Shown piece by piece: positions 23,401-37,300 of a stretch of DNA of 64,000 nt; position 1 is the first letter of the stretch; the number at the start of each line of letters is the position of its first letter. The notes under the pieces were generated by a model. It searched no databases. It was not told the origin of the DNA and was given only the letters and a program-made list of their open reading frames with translations. Made by a program: the position numbers and the translations under genes. Origin of the DNA: Sipunculus nudus (Eukaryota > Annelida > Sipuncula > Golfingiida > Sipunculidae); the NCBI GenBank assembly GCA_026874595.1, contig CM049314.1:34517229-34581228 (forward strand). Reading direction: 5' to 3'.

Positions 23401-26400
23401 TGACTGTGGGGAGCCCTCGAAGTTGATGTACCACTGGCTGCGGGGGAGGTTGATCTCCTCAAGTGGAGGGAGCTCGATTCTAGTCCTGTTACCCAGCGTG
23501 AAGTCAAACTTCTCAAACTCCTCCAGGTTAGGAAGAGGAAGGTTTCTTGGTGATAAATCTACAAATAACACAACAGGCAGGTCAAAATTTTTTCATCTCT
23601 AATCAGAGTCTGAAAATTTTCATTTTAATAATATCTAATATGTATACTGAGGTTGCCTTTTTGTTTATGGGGGTTTCAAAATCATGATATTTAAGACAGA
23701 GAAAATTATTGTTAATATTAAACCTTTGTGGATAAGCAGCCCTGCCATAAAGTTGGCATGTCAAGTGGCAAAGGAACAATATTACATGTATTACCAGTAA
23801 CAATCATAGAACTTGCATATGTCACTAATAAATAATAGATGGAAATAAGGAATTATGTAAGATCTTGCAAATAATCTGCATACAATTTTCACGTGTTCAA
23901 TGTTCCCTTTTTATGTTTTTGTGCGCATTTTATTTACTATGATCTCAATGGTGAGATCATGTAAATGGACACTCATAAACACAGAATAAGTGAAAATCTC
24001 TAAATTTCAACCCCACAATTATGAAACCAAAGACAGTATATCATTTATTCTTCATTAAAACTATTCTCCTATTGTTATCTAGTATTCCAGTACAATTCTA
24101 TTTACAAGTAGAGATGACTGACCTGCTCTCAGCTGTTTGACCTCTTGTTGGATGCCCAGCCAGTGAGAGAACCTCTTGGTTGGCTTCCTCCTTCGTTTCT
24201 GTACCACCTCATAAATCCTGCGAGCAGGACCCAGCCAGCTGCTGGTCCTCAGTCCACTGGAGGTCTGTACTATACTGCGAATCAGACGATCCAGAGCTCG
24301 CTGTGCATAATGACTGAAACCATCCCTGGAATACACAGAAAAATTGTATAAAGTGTGCGTTATGAGTGAAACCGTCCCTTGAATACTTGTGAAGTTGTGT
24401 AAGTGTGAGATTTTCTATCTTTCACACACCCACAAATACATGGACATGTATAATATAATAAAGAGCTGTCAGGTTTCCAAGCATCTCATGAAAAAACATT
24501 CCCAATTTATAATACAATCAATCTATAATACAGCTAATCATGCATGTCATGCATGCACTAGACAAAATATAATAGACTGGTCACTAATTCTCTTTATTGT
24601 CCCTTCACATTCTGTGTTTTTCAATGATTTCAGGCATTCTCCACAGATTCCATGATAGTTCCATGACTACAAAAGTTCCAAGTTTTACCCTTAATTCCTT
24701 GACGGCTTGAAAACTCACTGAAACTCAATCAAGAGGGAAGGAATTTTGAAGAAAGCTTGAAAAACTTAAAAACTTAGATACTTCCAACACTAATTTCACA
24801 TCAAACCTTAGTTTTAAACCTTGTTTTATATGATGTAACTTACAAATCATAGGCATGAGTTTTTATACTAACCTGAACCGAGTCATGTCATTGGTCAGGT
24901 TTTTCACTACCTCCTCACTGTAACGTAGCGCCACCTGGGAGACCAACTTCTCATCATTGGCATTCAGACTCAACTTCCTCTTGGCCTGCATGAATAAGAA
25001 AACAAATTTATTCAAAATAAACCCAAATGTTACTGAGCATAAAATGAGATACACAGTCAAGTGACACATGCAGACACAGTATAAAGAAACAGAGTAAATT
25101 AAACTTGAATTAACTGTATTATTTTGTTAAACATATTTTAGCTTGCTTATGGGATTTCTACAAATGCAAAAATTCTAGCTGAATTTGCACCTGAGCTAAG
25201 TGTTTACCACTTCCAGCCTATCTTCATGTTTAGTAAGTGTTCAATGTCTCCAGCTTAATTCCATGTTAGCTGAGTGTTCAACATCTCTAGTTAATCTCCA
25301 TGTGAGTTAAGTACAGTGAAACCTCATTGTGTCGATCTCCCTTCAGTCGAATACCCGGCTTATGTCGAAGTTACAGACTCGATATTTCAGACAACTCTGG
25401 TTAAATTATTACCAAATAAAACCTACTTGTGTTGAACCTCGGATGTTTTCACTGTAATAAGAAATGTTTGAACTTCTCCAGCTAATCTCCAGCTAATTTC
25501 CTACCTCTTCTAGCTGGTCCTGCATGTGAGCCAGGTGTTTCTCACAGCGATGTTTGGTTTTGTTGATGAGGGCATGCTGACGATGGATCTCCTCTTCCAC
25601 AAACTTCTGGATGCTCTCGGTCTCCATCCTCTGGAGGCTCGATGCCGTATCCATGTGACGGGAATACTCCATTAATGACGACAGTGGTTCCCTGAATTCA
25701 TAATAAAGAGCCAGCTGACATATCAATTCTGTAATTTTGTTATGCTGTAAAAAGTAATGAAACTCTGTAATACACAGGATTCAAAAACTGGTGTCACATG
25801 AAAGTTATAGTGTATGCCACACAGTTCCTGATGACATTTACACATCTGGCAGTCACATATACTTCTCTTAAAGTGACTAAAACATCTTATAAAATCTATT
25901 GCCTAGGTGCCCCTGGAATCTACCCAAATGTTTTGTCACTGAATCATATTTTTGTTTATTTGAGATATTTTATTGATACTGAATATGGTAGTACAATGTG
26001 AAGTGAAACCTACCATCAAAATATCACATACTACATGCATCAAAGGGACTGAGTGCAAGCAGTATTTAAAGCTTATCTTGACCCTCTCCCTGTTATTTCT
26101 ACAAAAGAAGTAAGATGGCAGTGTTCAACAGTCAATTAAAACTTAGCATCTTACCTGGTAGCAACCTCTATGAGCAGGAACAGGACTGTGAATGATAATG
26201 TGATGCCGTAAGCGACCCTGAAGGTCACGTAACCGATCACAAAGATCATGTGATGTGTCTGTACTTTGTTGTCAGAGCCCTTCACCCGCTTAGGACCTGT
26301 CAATCAAAGCGCAGAACACTTGTGAAGGAGCAGAGAAGTGCAAATTAACAGAACCAGGGCTCTTACATTTAATCTGTGTGATATTTTGTATGTTAGATTT

Positions 26401-29400
26401 TGTATATTAGTTTAAGGTGCCCATTCACCTACCTTTTAAAAGAAAAGCAATTTATGTGATTTCTGGCTTTCCCTGTGTATATATTAATGATTTAAGGGTA
26501 ATTCTGGTGATGAAAAGTTCATATATGAGGCCTCCAAGGGAAAAACATGCAAGCTAAGGTGGAAGGTTGCATTAATGTGGAGGGAGAAAGGTCACTTGTT
26601 GCAAATTGCCATTCACAAAGATCTGGCTTATCTGACTTGCCACCAGATGCCATTGCTGAATTTTTGATTATTTTGGCAGCCCCCCCCCCCCCCCATATCA
26701 TAAACATGTTGATATAAACAAAACAAGTAGCCTGTGTGCTGTGATATCCACGTTTTCTGGCCTATTTTTATAAAAACTCCAAGGATAACTTTTAGTTTAT
26801 AAAGGTCAGATAGGTGAATTGGCCCCTTTAAGGTAAACTTTTATTGAAAATAATGGCATATTTTTTTTCTAACACACTGATGAAGGACTTGAGTCCAGAC
26901 TGGAGTCCACTTTTTAAGGACTTTGGCTTTGACCCTGGGGTCTTTGGCTTAGACTTTTACTTGGAGTCCATCTTAACTCCTGTAGAATAGAAAATTCTGT
27001 CACATACTACATAAAGACTTTGAACATGGGGCAGAAGAAAAATGATTTTGAAAATTTTGAAGACTTATGTCTGGAGCAATTAAAAGCTATGTTTAACCAC
27101 TGTGAATATTGTCACAATAAAGGGTAAATAGTGGCAGCTGCCAGCATTTCAAACCATGACAGCTGACTTAACTGGTACCATGTACATTAACTGTAAGTCC
27201 TATGTTAAGTGTTCTGAGTTAGGTCTCGATCTGAAGGCCTTGCTTTATGAACAGATGAAGAATACACATCTTTCCATGATTATATGTTTACCTTTGTCAG
27301 TCATAAATCCAACGAATAAAATGATGGTCAGGAAGCCAATGATGACAGCAAGTACTGCAGTAACCGGGGAAACCAAAGTCATCTCTGATTCCCCCTGGTG
27401 GTCATAACTGACATCTTCATCTAAAAATAACACAAACAATGTACATCAGCTTATAAAAAGTATTTAACGAAACAGATGTACCACCAGAACGTGTGATGCT
27501 TCATATAAAAGTGGTGGAAATAAAATTCATGAAGCTTTAATCAGCATGTGCATCAGATAAAAAACATATTAGAAATGTATTAAATTTTATTATTTTACTA
27601 CAAGCAATTCAAGCTGGTTTTAATTTATTTCATTGTGAAAAGTAGCAGCAGCTGCATCACAGTCTACTTAGCTGTGTTACTAATTGTGTAATTAGCTGTT
27701 AAAAACTGCTTACTAATTAATGTGAATGATAGTATTCAAATAAAGAACAATGAGGATTGTGTTATAGAAAATTATTACAAATATTAATCAGTTTGCTAAA
27801 GAAAAACATTCAAATGTGAGATGAAACTATTTCTTTTACAATTTTAAAATAGTAACCACATTTGTATGCAGAGAATTTGGTATTATAGGAGGACGCTTTC
27901 TTTAGAATAAACATACTAAAGACTAAGATGTTGCCCTTAACATTTCATCTGTTTTATTTCAACTAAATTATTTTAACACATTTGATCTATACCAAAATTG
28001 TAATATATAATTAAACAAATAACATCTTTTTTTTTATAAAATCGAGATTTGGTACAAAAGAATTATACAAGGCCTACAGGCCTAATGCAAACCTGTGCAA
28101 TGGGATATACATCTGGTATAATGCTTTCATGATAACATGCTTGACCGTTACTTTTCAAGTACAATGCAAGTACTTTGCATTTTGAAAACAAGTATGTAAA
28201 CATATGCTAAATTTCAAGCTGAATATCAAATCCCTACTGAAAAATCTATTGCCCGATCAATTCTTCAATAACTGAAAAAAACCCTACCATAGGATAAGTC
28301 CTGTGAAAAAAATTAAACCATTCAGTTTGACAGTGTTATCATAAAAGATTTTTAAGCTTAAAGAGGCTAAAATTACACTGTTTTTGTCTGTAAAAAAACC
28401 AGGTTGATGTAGGTTGCACCAAAAGTACCTCGATTTCAAATATCAGTCATGTGATTAATATTTGCACAAAACTTGGTGATGCTAGCTGCTGTCATTTCTG
28501 TGATTGTTACATTAGTATGCTTATTTGGCCAAATGACTAAGTTCAATTTCCTGTAACTAGGTTGAAATTTATATAACCCAAACCATTTGAACAAATTTGG
28601 AATAGCTCGTCTCTGGGATCATTTCTGTGAAATACTAAACAATGATTTCGGAGAAGATGATTTTCAAAGCTTTTCAAGCTTTTCCCCCGTAAAATGTCAG
28701 TTGATGCAGGTTGCACCACAAAAAGCCCAATACCTCAACATTTGATATGTGACTGATTTTTTTAAAGTAAAATTTGGGTATGATAGCTCCTGCTATTCCT
28801 GAGAATTTTAATTGGTTCATGTACTGATGACCAATGACCCCAGTACAAAAAAGTTGATGGAGGTGGAGCCACCAACACCTCAATTTCAATCATGACTCAT
28901 GTAACCAACATTTGCATAAAATTTGGTGATGATAGCTCCAGCCATTTCTGAGATTGTAATTTTTGTATGCTTTTTTGGCCAAATGACAAAGTTTAGCTTC
29001 CCATAACTCAGCCAAAAATTATCTAACTGTAACCATTCGAACAAACTTGAGAAAAATTGTTTCTGGGATAATTTCTATGAAATATTAAAAAATTTGGCCG
29101 GATGGTTTCGAAGAAGAAGATTTTTAAAGGTGTTTTAGCACTTTCTCTATGTAATCCAAGTCAATGCAGATATCCAAAATATAAGTTCAATCTGATATAG
29201 TTTGACATGTTACTGATTCTTTAACAAAATTTGGCGCTGCTAACTCTGAAGGATTTAGAGATAGCATGGGTTAACATAAGGATGGCTGACGGACGACTCT
29301 GCACCATTGCATAAGCTCACAGGTTTGCTAAAAATTAACACATAAAAGATGTTTCAACAAATAATGCATTCCAACAAACTTCCACAACATGAAAAGCAAA

Positions 29401-32400
29401 CAATATTCCACCAGGAAAAGTTGAAAAGTTGCAAAATGGGAGAAAAAACTGGTAAAACAGAAGAAAATACATTAGCATGCACAGTGCTTATATGCTTCCT
29501 TAAGATCAAATTTATAATGGTTCATATAAACACAATATGACCATATATAACAGCACTATTACAGGCACACAGGTTACAGGTTTCATCAAATGACACATAC
29601 TGTCTGATATGACAACAAATGGTCAGCAAAACATAACATTTGCATTGGATAACAATGCTTTGTTGCAAATACCCTGAAAGTTGAACATTCATAACAGTCA
29701 TGCATGTAATAAAGTCAGCAAGTCAATATGCAGGCAACCCTGGTTCCAGACAAAATGAAAAAAGACAAAATTCCCTGAGGAATACATCAGTGAAGCGGAT
29801 TTACTAGAGAAACACAGATTCTGGATATGAGAATCCCATACTTTTATTTTCCTCCTCCCAGAAGAATGCTTGAATAAAAAGGCATAAAAACCAATTAAAA
29901 AATACTATGTCAGCTGAAAAGCAAAAGATATGATTTAAAAAGCATTAAATTGAATAAAGGTCATTACATGTAAAATTAGAACCAAATATATAAGCAGGAT
30001 TAAAAAACTTTATACAGTTGAACCAACTAATTACTGTAATCTCAGTTTTATGATTGCATTAAAATCATATGTTCGCCACTGTGAATATTTCCAAAACTTT
30101 TGATACATATCCAAGACTACTGTGGATGCATATTCCATGACATATAAAATGTATATGAAATGATGGACATATGAATACAGGATATATGAAATGTACATTG
30201 TTTATCTCAGTGTTCCTCAACACAGTTTGACTGGTAATCACTGCAGAAGCCTTTTGGAAATAACCTTCCATCATTTGGCCCAAAAAGAAGACAGTTTAAT
30301 GTCAAAAGTTAAGTGTAATTTTGTTAAAAGAGGACTAAACTCTTTTTAAATTACAGGCAATATACAGGAAATCTCAGGAGGATGTATATAAATTACAAGG
30401 TAAATGAATTACAGACTACAGAGGGCCAACATCCAAGCCACGGAGAGAGAAAGGAGAGTGCCTCGTATTAGTTAATTAAACTAGTTGTACAATCCATGTA
30501 AAATAAATAAAGTTTATATTAATTACAAGATATCAAATACGGTAGGACTAAATCTAGTGGTTAAGGTACTGGAATTCACAGAAAAAGTTCCTGTGGTCTG
30601 AAATTAAGTCACTAATTAAACAGCCCCTCCAAGGCGAGCACACAGCATTCATGGCAAAACCGCATAGAATTGCTACATTTGCCCAACAAGTCACACAACA
30701 TTGCTCCAACATCTGTCCAACGTAGTTCCAATGAGCAAATTGAGTTGGTCCAACATTGGATACCAACGTTGGAACAACGTTGTTATCTAATGTTGGTCCA
30801 ATGTATCTCCAACCTGTGATGCTGGCTGGGTTAGTTACTGGTAACGACAAAGTTATTCCTACTTTTTATTAAACAATTGGTCATATTAATTATGCTCCCA
30901 CTGTTTTTCCACTTTGTTAACCAGTTATGATATTAAAACTATTTAATTGTAGATGTCTTTGTTGCCAACAAAACCACAATGTTGTTATATTTTGTTTTGA
31001 CTGAAAACAACAATGTTGTTATATTTTGTTTTGACTGAAAACCACAATGTTGTTATATTTTGTTTTGACTGAAAACAACAATGTTGTTATATTTTGTTTT
31101 GACTGAAAACAACAATGTTATTGTATTTTGTTTTGACTGACAGCACACCAGCCCAGCACCCGACAAGCATAGGGCCCTGTGCCAGTAGGGTGCCAGTCCT
31201 CTCTTTGCGAGCCTGTGGAAGAGGCTAGGGCAGTGTGCTGTCAGTTAAAACAAAATGTAATAACATTGGATTCGGAGCAATGTTCGCTGTGCTGGTTTCT
31301 GTTTTGCTGGCAACAGTAAGATGGCTATGATAAGGCTTAATGTCATAACAGGTTGAAGAAGCTGGAAAAAATTGTTAACATATTATGAGCTATCATTTTA
31401 TAAGATAAGGTTATTCCAAGCATAGAAAATCTGTCATCCAGAACATTTCACAATTGTATATCCTATTATCATTTTCAATCTTAATCCTCAGGCAGTGCCA
31501 CTGTAGGTTTTTCCCACAGATAAAATAGAACAACACAGGAATTTAAGTTTAAATCACCAAATGGCAGAAATTCAGGTCTGTCCGAATTTGGAATGGTTGT
31601 TATTCTGAAGCCAAACCATATACTGCCATAACTGCCAGTCTGTTAATGAAACATTATAATCAGTGTGCAATAACAATCATGGCAGCTAAAGTAATTTAGC
31701 CATATGTCAATAAATGTTTAGCCGCTTAGCACATCAAAATGACTTAACCAAGTGCCGCCCCAGACGTTGGGCCACATCTGGATCATTCAGGCACCAGAGA
31801 TTAGGTGGCTTTTTGCATCTTGCTCCAAGAAAGCCTACTTTACCATAGGGGTAGCTTACTAATGGGTCAGTCCACTTATAGTTAAGAGGGGTGTTAGGTA
31901 TCTCTAATATCTTACACCATTATAAAACAATGGTCCTATCTTCAAAAGAAGACCATCCCAAGAAAACCACTGACCTCTGGCCTCTTCTGAGAGCTGCTCT
32001 AGTGGCCTTGCCACTACCATTTTGATTTCTCTGAATCCGTCTCTGATGACGACGTTGTACTTCTTGTCATGATGTATGAACGCTAATGATGGCACCTTGA
32101 AGGTCATGCTGAACACACGCGGACATGAAGCACCAACATTGTATGAAAACAGCGGGTTGTCAGGGTAACCAGGATCATATACCGCAATGTGAAAGAATCC
32201 TGTGAGTGAAAATTGAGAGAAAATTCTATTTTTTTTCTTATAATTTTAAATGTGATTAAAGTTAAGGATATACCAGTATCACACAAAATAACAGTATGTT
32301 TTATGTAACAGTAATTATATTGCAATAGATATCTGTAAACTGATATTGTGGGAATTTTGTTTTGAGTTTCATTATATTTCGTCTTATTCTTTCTTAACAG

Positions 32401-34275
32401 CTTTTACTGTAATTCATAGGCAGTGTCCTGCTATAACAATTGGCTAGAACTTATATACTGAAGTGAATAAGTCTAAATTTTCAAAAGGGTATATCTTGGA
32501 ATTATGCTCATTCAGCTAAATTCAGTGTTGGTATACCATTAATACTTATGACACATATGTAATAGTCTTTATATCAATTATTCACTGACTTTGTAAAGTT
32601 TGGGTTCATTATAATTAGTCCTTATGTAAGTCTATATTTTTACACATAAAGTAGTCTTGGGTACATGTAATAACGCAATCAGAGATGGTTCTTTTTAAAG
32701 GATTTCGCTGAAATATAACAGTTTTTGTGTATTTCTACTCACCTGGACATTTTTCCAGTGCACCATTGACCTTGAGGACCCAGTTCTTGTCATGTTCGTG
32801 GATCAGTTCCGCGTTCAGACTCCCGTCATCCAGGACAGTTGTCTTGTCATAAAGGTGCTCCAATAGAGACACGCCCTTTGGGATGACGACATAAAGGAAG
32901 GGATCCTTCTCTACATTAATTAACCTGTACAGTCCTGGTCCCATATTCACCGCAGATACACTGTCGTTCTCATCAAATGGTGTTCGGTTTATACTTGGGT
33001 CACTAGAGGACGCCACATGCAGCTCTGATATCAGATCAGTATTGCAATCAGCAGCCCCTGAAATATAATGAATTCAGACATTAAACCCCTGTGAACTCAA
33101 ATTGCAACTACTGTAAACCTATATATAGATATGAATATTCATGAGTTGTACCAATGTAAGAATTTAATGAGGTGATTTGCTGAGAGGTGGCATCGCCTGT
33201 AGTAAGTTTTGCTAAGTCTGAATGAAATATGAATAACAAATTATTACATTTAAGCCAAATAATCCATGACTTGGAAGGTAATTCATACATGGACACAATA
33301 CAGGGAGAAGTAACTGTCCATGGTATGCTAATTACTTTGGCTAAAGAGGCAGCCTATACATGCTAATTGTATAGTTTTGATCACAACCAACGGGCACCAT
33401 TGGACCAAGTATCATTCCCCATCATCCAAGAGTCAATGTTACCTTAAGATTCAAAGTCTGAATTCAAATCCACTGTTTTGGAATTTGACTACAAATCCTT
33501 CTAGGTTGAACATTTGCAACCTTGTGCTGCCCTGACTCACCCAGGGTTGAAGGCTCAAGATTAAGTACAAGGCCAGCCTTATGAGGCCAAGACCAACCTG
33601 GAGACCTCCAAGTTACTGGTAAAAGTAATTAAAGAAAGCGTGTATTGAATTACCTTAGCTAAATTGTTTTTGCATTTCTGCTTGTTTTGTTGTTGCCTGT
33701 TTGTATGTTAGCAGAATCACACTAAACTACTGAACCAACTTTTCAGTACTGGGTGGGGCATGGACCACGGAATATATTTACTCAGTTAAATTTTGGTGCA
33801 GGCCCAGAACAATGGGTCCAGTAAAGAAACCAGTTGTTTGATATACATTCCTATACTCCACAGGAAAATATTCATAGTACCAATCAAACTTACTCCATTT
33901 TCTTGAGCTGACAGCAAAAGGTAAGCTTGGTCGTACAAAAAGGGACTGTGACTGGACCATGGTCATACTCAGCGGGCTCTTCTTGATGCTGTATCTTCCA
34001 GTTTTAGCATGAAATGTTCGACCTCTGACACCATAGTGCAGACCTTTCCTGGCAGCCGTTATGTTCCCTTCAATGATATCTACTCCTTTCTCTATATAAG
34101 ACCCATGGTAAATCTTCAGAAACGTGTGGCTGAAATTCACAGACATTTATATTGTCAAATTACAAATTATAAATATCAAGGTATGATAAATTTCAAATCA
34201 TATTGGGTGTAATTTTCAATTATTAAAGGTTTAATTTTTACCAACTGCATGCCTCTCTCTTTCTCTCTCTATTAT

Positions 34276-34316
<41 letters not shown>

Positions 34317-37300
34317 GAACTGACTTTAATCTTGTGTTTTTTGCCAATACAATTAATTTATAATAGGTATCACATGTGTCCATGTAGTAATTGAATTCAC
34401 TATATCCATTATTCAACATGAATAATGAAAGATAGTTAATGTACGAGATGGACTGTTAATTAAGTCTATCAATTCCCTAACTTCAGCTGGCCTGGCAATA
34501 ATAACTGCTCTAGCAAGGCCATAATCATTTAGATAATGACTTACTTTTCTTTACATTTTTAAACTTAATAATTTAGAAAAAACATGCATATAGAACCTGT
34601 CACTGCAACATCGAATGGACTATAACAAATGTGCATTTTATCAAATCATCCATTGCACTCAAATATTAAACTTATAACTGAAAAGATGTTCATAATTATT
34701 ATTTGACATAAACATTATGTGGTATGAATGAACAACTCTCCAGTTTCCTTCGACTTGGATTATTTACATCACATGCCAGATTGGAATCTGAACACTGATC
34801 ATAAGTTTAACCAAATAAGCTTCCACTGCTGCAAATAAAAAATATCTAGTAGATGTTATACCATGGTAACTATTTAACACATAAAAACACTATCACACAT
34901 AAATGTTAATTAAATATCACACAATTCATGTCACTATAAATGTCACGCCATTCATGTCACTATAAATGCCACACCATTCATGTCACTATAAATGTCACAC
35001 AACTGATGTCACTATAAATGTCACACCATTCATGTCACCATAAATGTCACACCATTCATGTCACTATAAATTTTACACCATTTATTTCACTATAAATGTC
35101 GGAACAAAGACTCACTGGCTGACTTCATTGCCAGGATGTTTGCCATCTGCTATTTTCTGTGTGGACAAGCTTTTACTTGACACCACTCTTTTGTTGTGGA
35201 GGACGTTATAGTCCATCTGGTAGATGATATAGCCAGAGTGAGGCTGGACGTGACACGCAAACAATCCTTGAGACGACCACTGGGGGTGGAGCTGAAACTC
35301 CAGAACGTTTCCCGTGAGACATCTGTAAACGAAAAGCATCTAAACTGACCTCAAGTTTTTTAACTGATCTTTTCTATACCATAATAGTTGTTTCTTTTTT
35401 CTATCTTTTGTAGAAAATGCTCCCAATATATTATGAAAGTGGATTTGTAAGATCCGCACAAATTTTTAATGTTCCCTAGTGGTTCACCAGTGTATTCTTG
35501 TTTTGTTGATGCATCTGGAGCATTTGATAAAGTTAATATTCCTAAGTTGTTCGGAATGTTATTGGAACGAAATATTCAGCCTGATATCATTCAGGTCCTA
35601 ATTGATATGTACAAGACTCCTGTTATCAAAACTAAATGGGGTGGAGTTGAATCCGAAGAGTTTGGAGCCAGTAATGGTGTGCGGCAAGGAGGAGTCTTGT
35701 CTCCTATTCTGTTTACTATATATATGGATGAATGACTGAATCGGCTTAGAAATAAAGGTATTGGATGTTATGTTGGTAGCCATTATGTAGGAGCATTAGG
35801 CTATGCTGATGATCTCACATTGTTAAGCCCCAGTAGGTTGAAAGAATGTGAACGTTTTGCAATAGAATATGATATGGTTTTCAATCCAAAGAAAACAAAA
35901 TGTGTTTTGTTCAAAAAGGGTTCAGCAGTTAAGCCAGAAAACATATGCTTAAATGGTGTTCCTATAGAATGGGAGGAATCTGTGCAGTACCTAGGAAATA
36001 TGGTAAGCTCAGACTTATCAGATCATCATGATATAATAAATAAAAGGGGCAAATTTATCTCAAGCTTTAATGTTCTAATGTCTAACTTTGGATGTCTGTC
36101 GACTAGGGTTGTAAATAAGTTATTTCATTCCTTTTGTTGTTCATTCTATGGCTGTCAGTCCTGGATATTACAGCATAAATCAAGAGAAAAATTATGTACA
36201 TCTTATAACAAGGTTTTGCGTCATATTTGGCATTTGCCATATAACTCACATAGGAGTATTGTTCATGGTCTTGCAGGGTCTTCTTCCCTGATAAATATAT
36301 TGATTGCACGCTTTATCACATTTTTATGCACTATGTATACTGTTGAAAATAATATTGTACGGTTCTTAGCTAAAAGAGCTAAGTATACATCTGTAGGTGT
36401 ACTTGGAAACAATCTACGATATCTTGAAAGTGATATGGATAAATATGGGATGTGGGGTGACACTGGTAATCTTAATACCCTAAAGAGTCACTATCAAAAG
36501 ATACCAAAGAATTAACATAGAATTAATATTGGAATTAACTGATTGTAAAGACGGATTAAGTACGTCACACTTAACAACTGAGGAAGTGAACGTGCTGATT
36601 AATGCGTTGTCTACTGTTCAGGTGATGTCTCTGGACTGAATGGTCCTATATCTGTGTTTTGATTTGCATTTTCGTTGTTTGTTTGTTTGTTTTTCATTGT
36701 ATACAACCAATGTACTCTGTTGTGGTACGAATAAAGATATATATATATTAACCTATATCTACAGCTTAAATTGGTACTTATGATTTCCATCTCTGATCTT
36801 TAATTTCCATCTTGTTTCACATCTGAAAACAAATTTTGTCCTTTTAAAACGTTTGATCATTCCTGACATGCATAAAATATCTGTAACACAAAAGCCTTGT
36901 CCTCTTACCTGACCTTTTTATTGATGCTCTCTGTATTAATGTAATGAGTTTAATCTTTTTTCCTAAACTGTCCTACTTAAACAGTCAGTTGATGTTGGTA
37001 TATAAACTTCATAAACATCAGAACATGGCCAGGTTTCAGCAGCTGTTACCTGTGTGAAAGTCATAATGGCTTCTTCACTAGCTATGCTGACTTGTTTACA
37101 GAAATTGTAACAGTATAATCAATGAAACAATTGAGTTATGACCTTGACCTCTGACCTTAACAAACTCTTAATTGAAACCAGGAAATTTTTTAACATAAAC
37201 CTAGCTATGACCATGATCAAACTTCAATGATGTTTATTAACTGCTACTATTTGTATATAAGAATAACATTACATGACCTTGACCTTTGACCTTACCTGAC

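Noticed and set aside
23282-23602. A 106-codon plus-strand frame rich in Ser
   Set aside because: Antisense shadow of the acidic/TM3 exon.
34231-34419. A 62-codon minus-strand frame with a Cys-Val run
   Set aside because: It is a translation of the (AC)n microsatellite.
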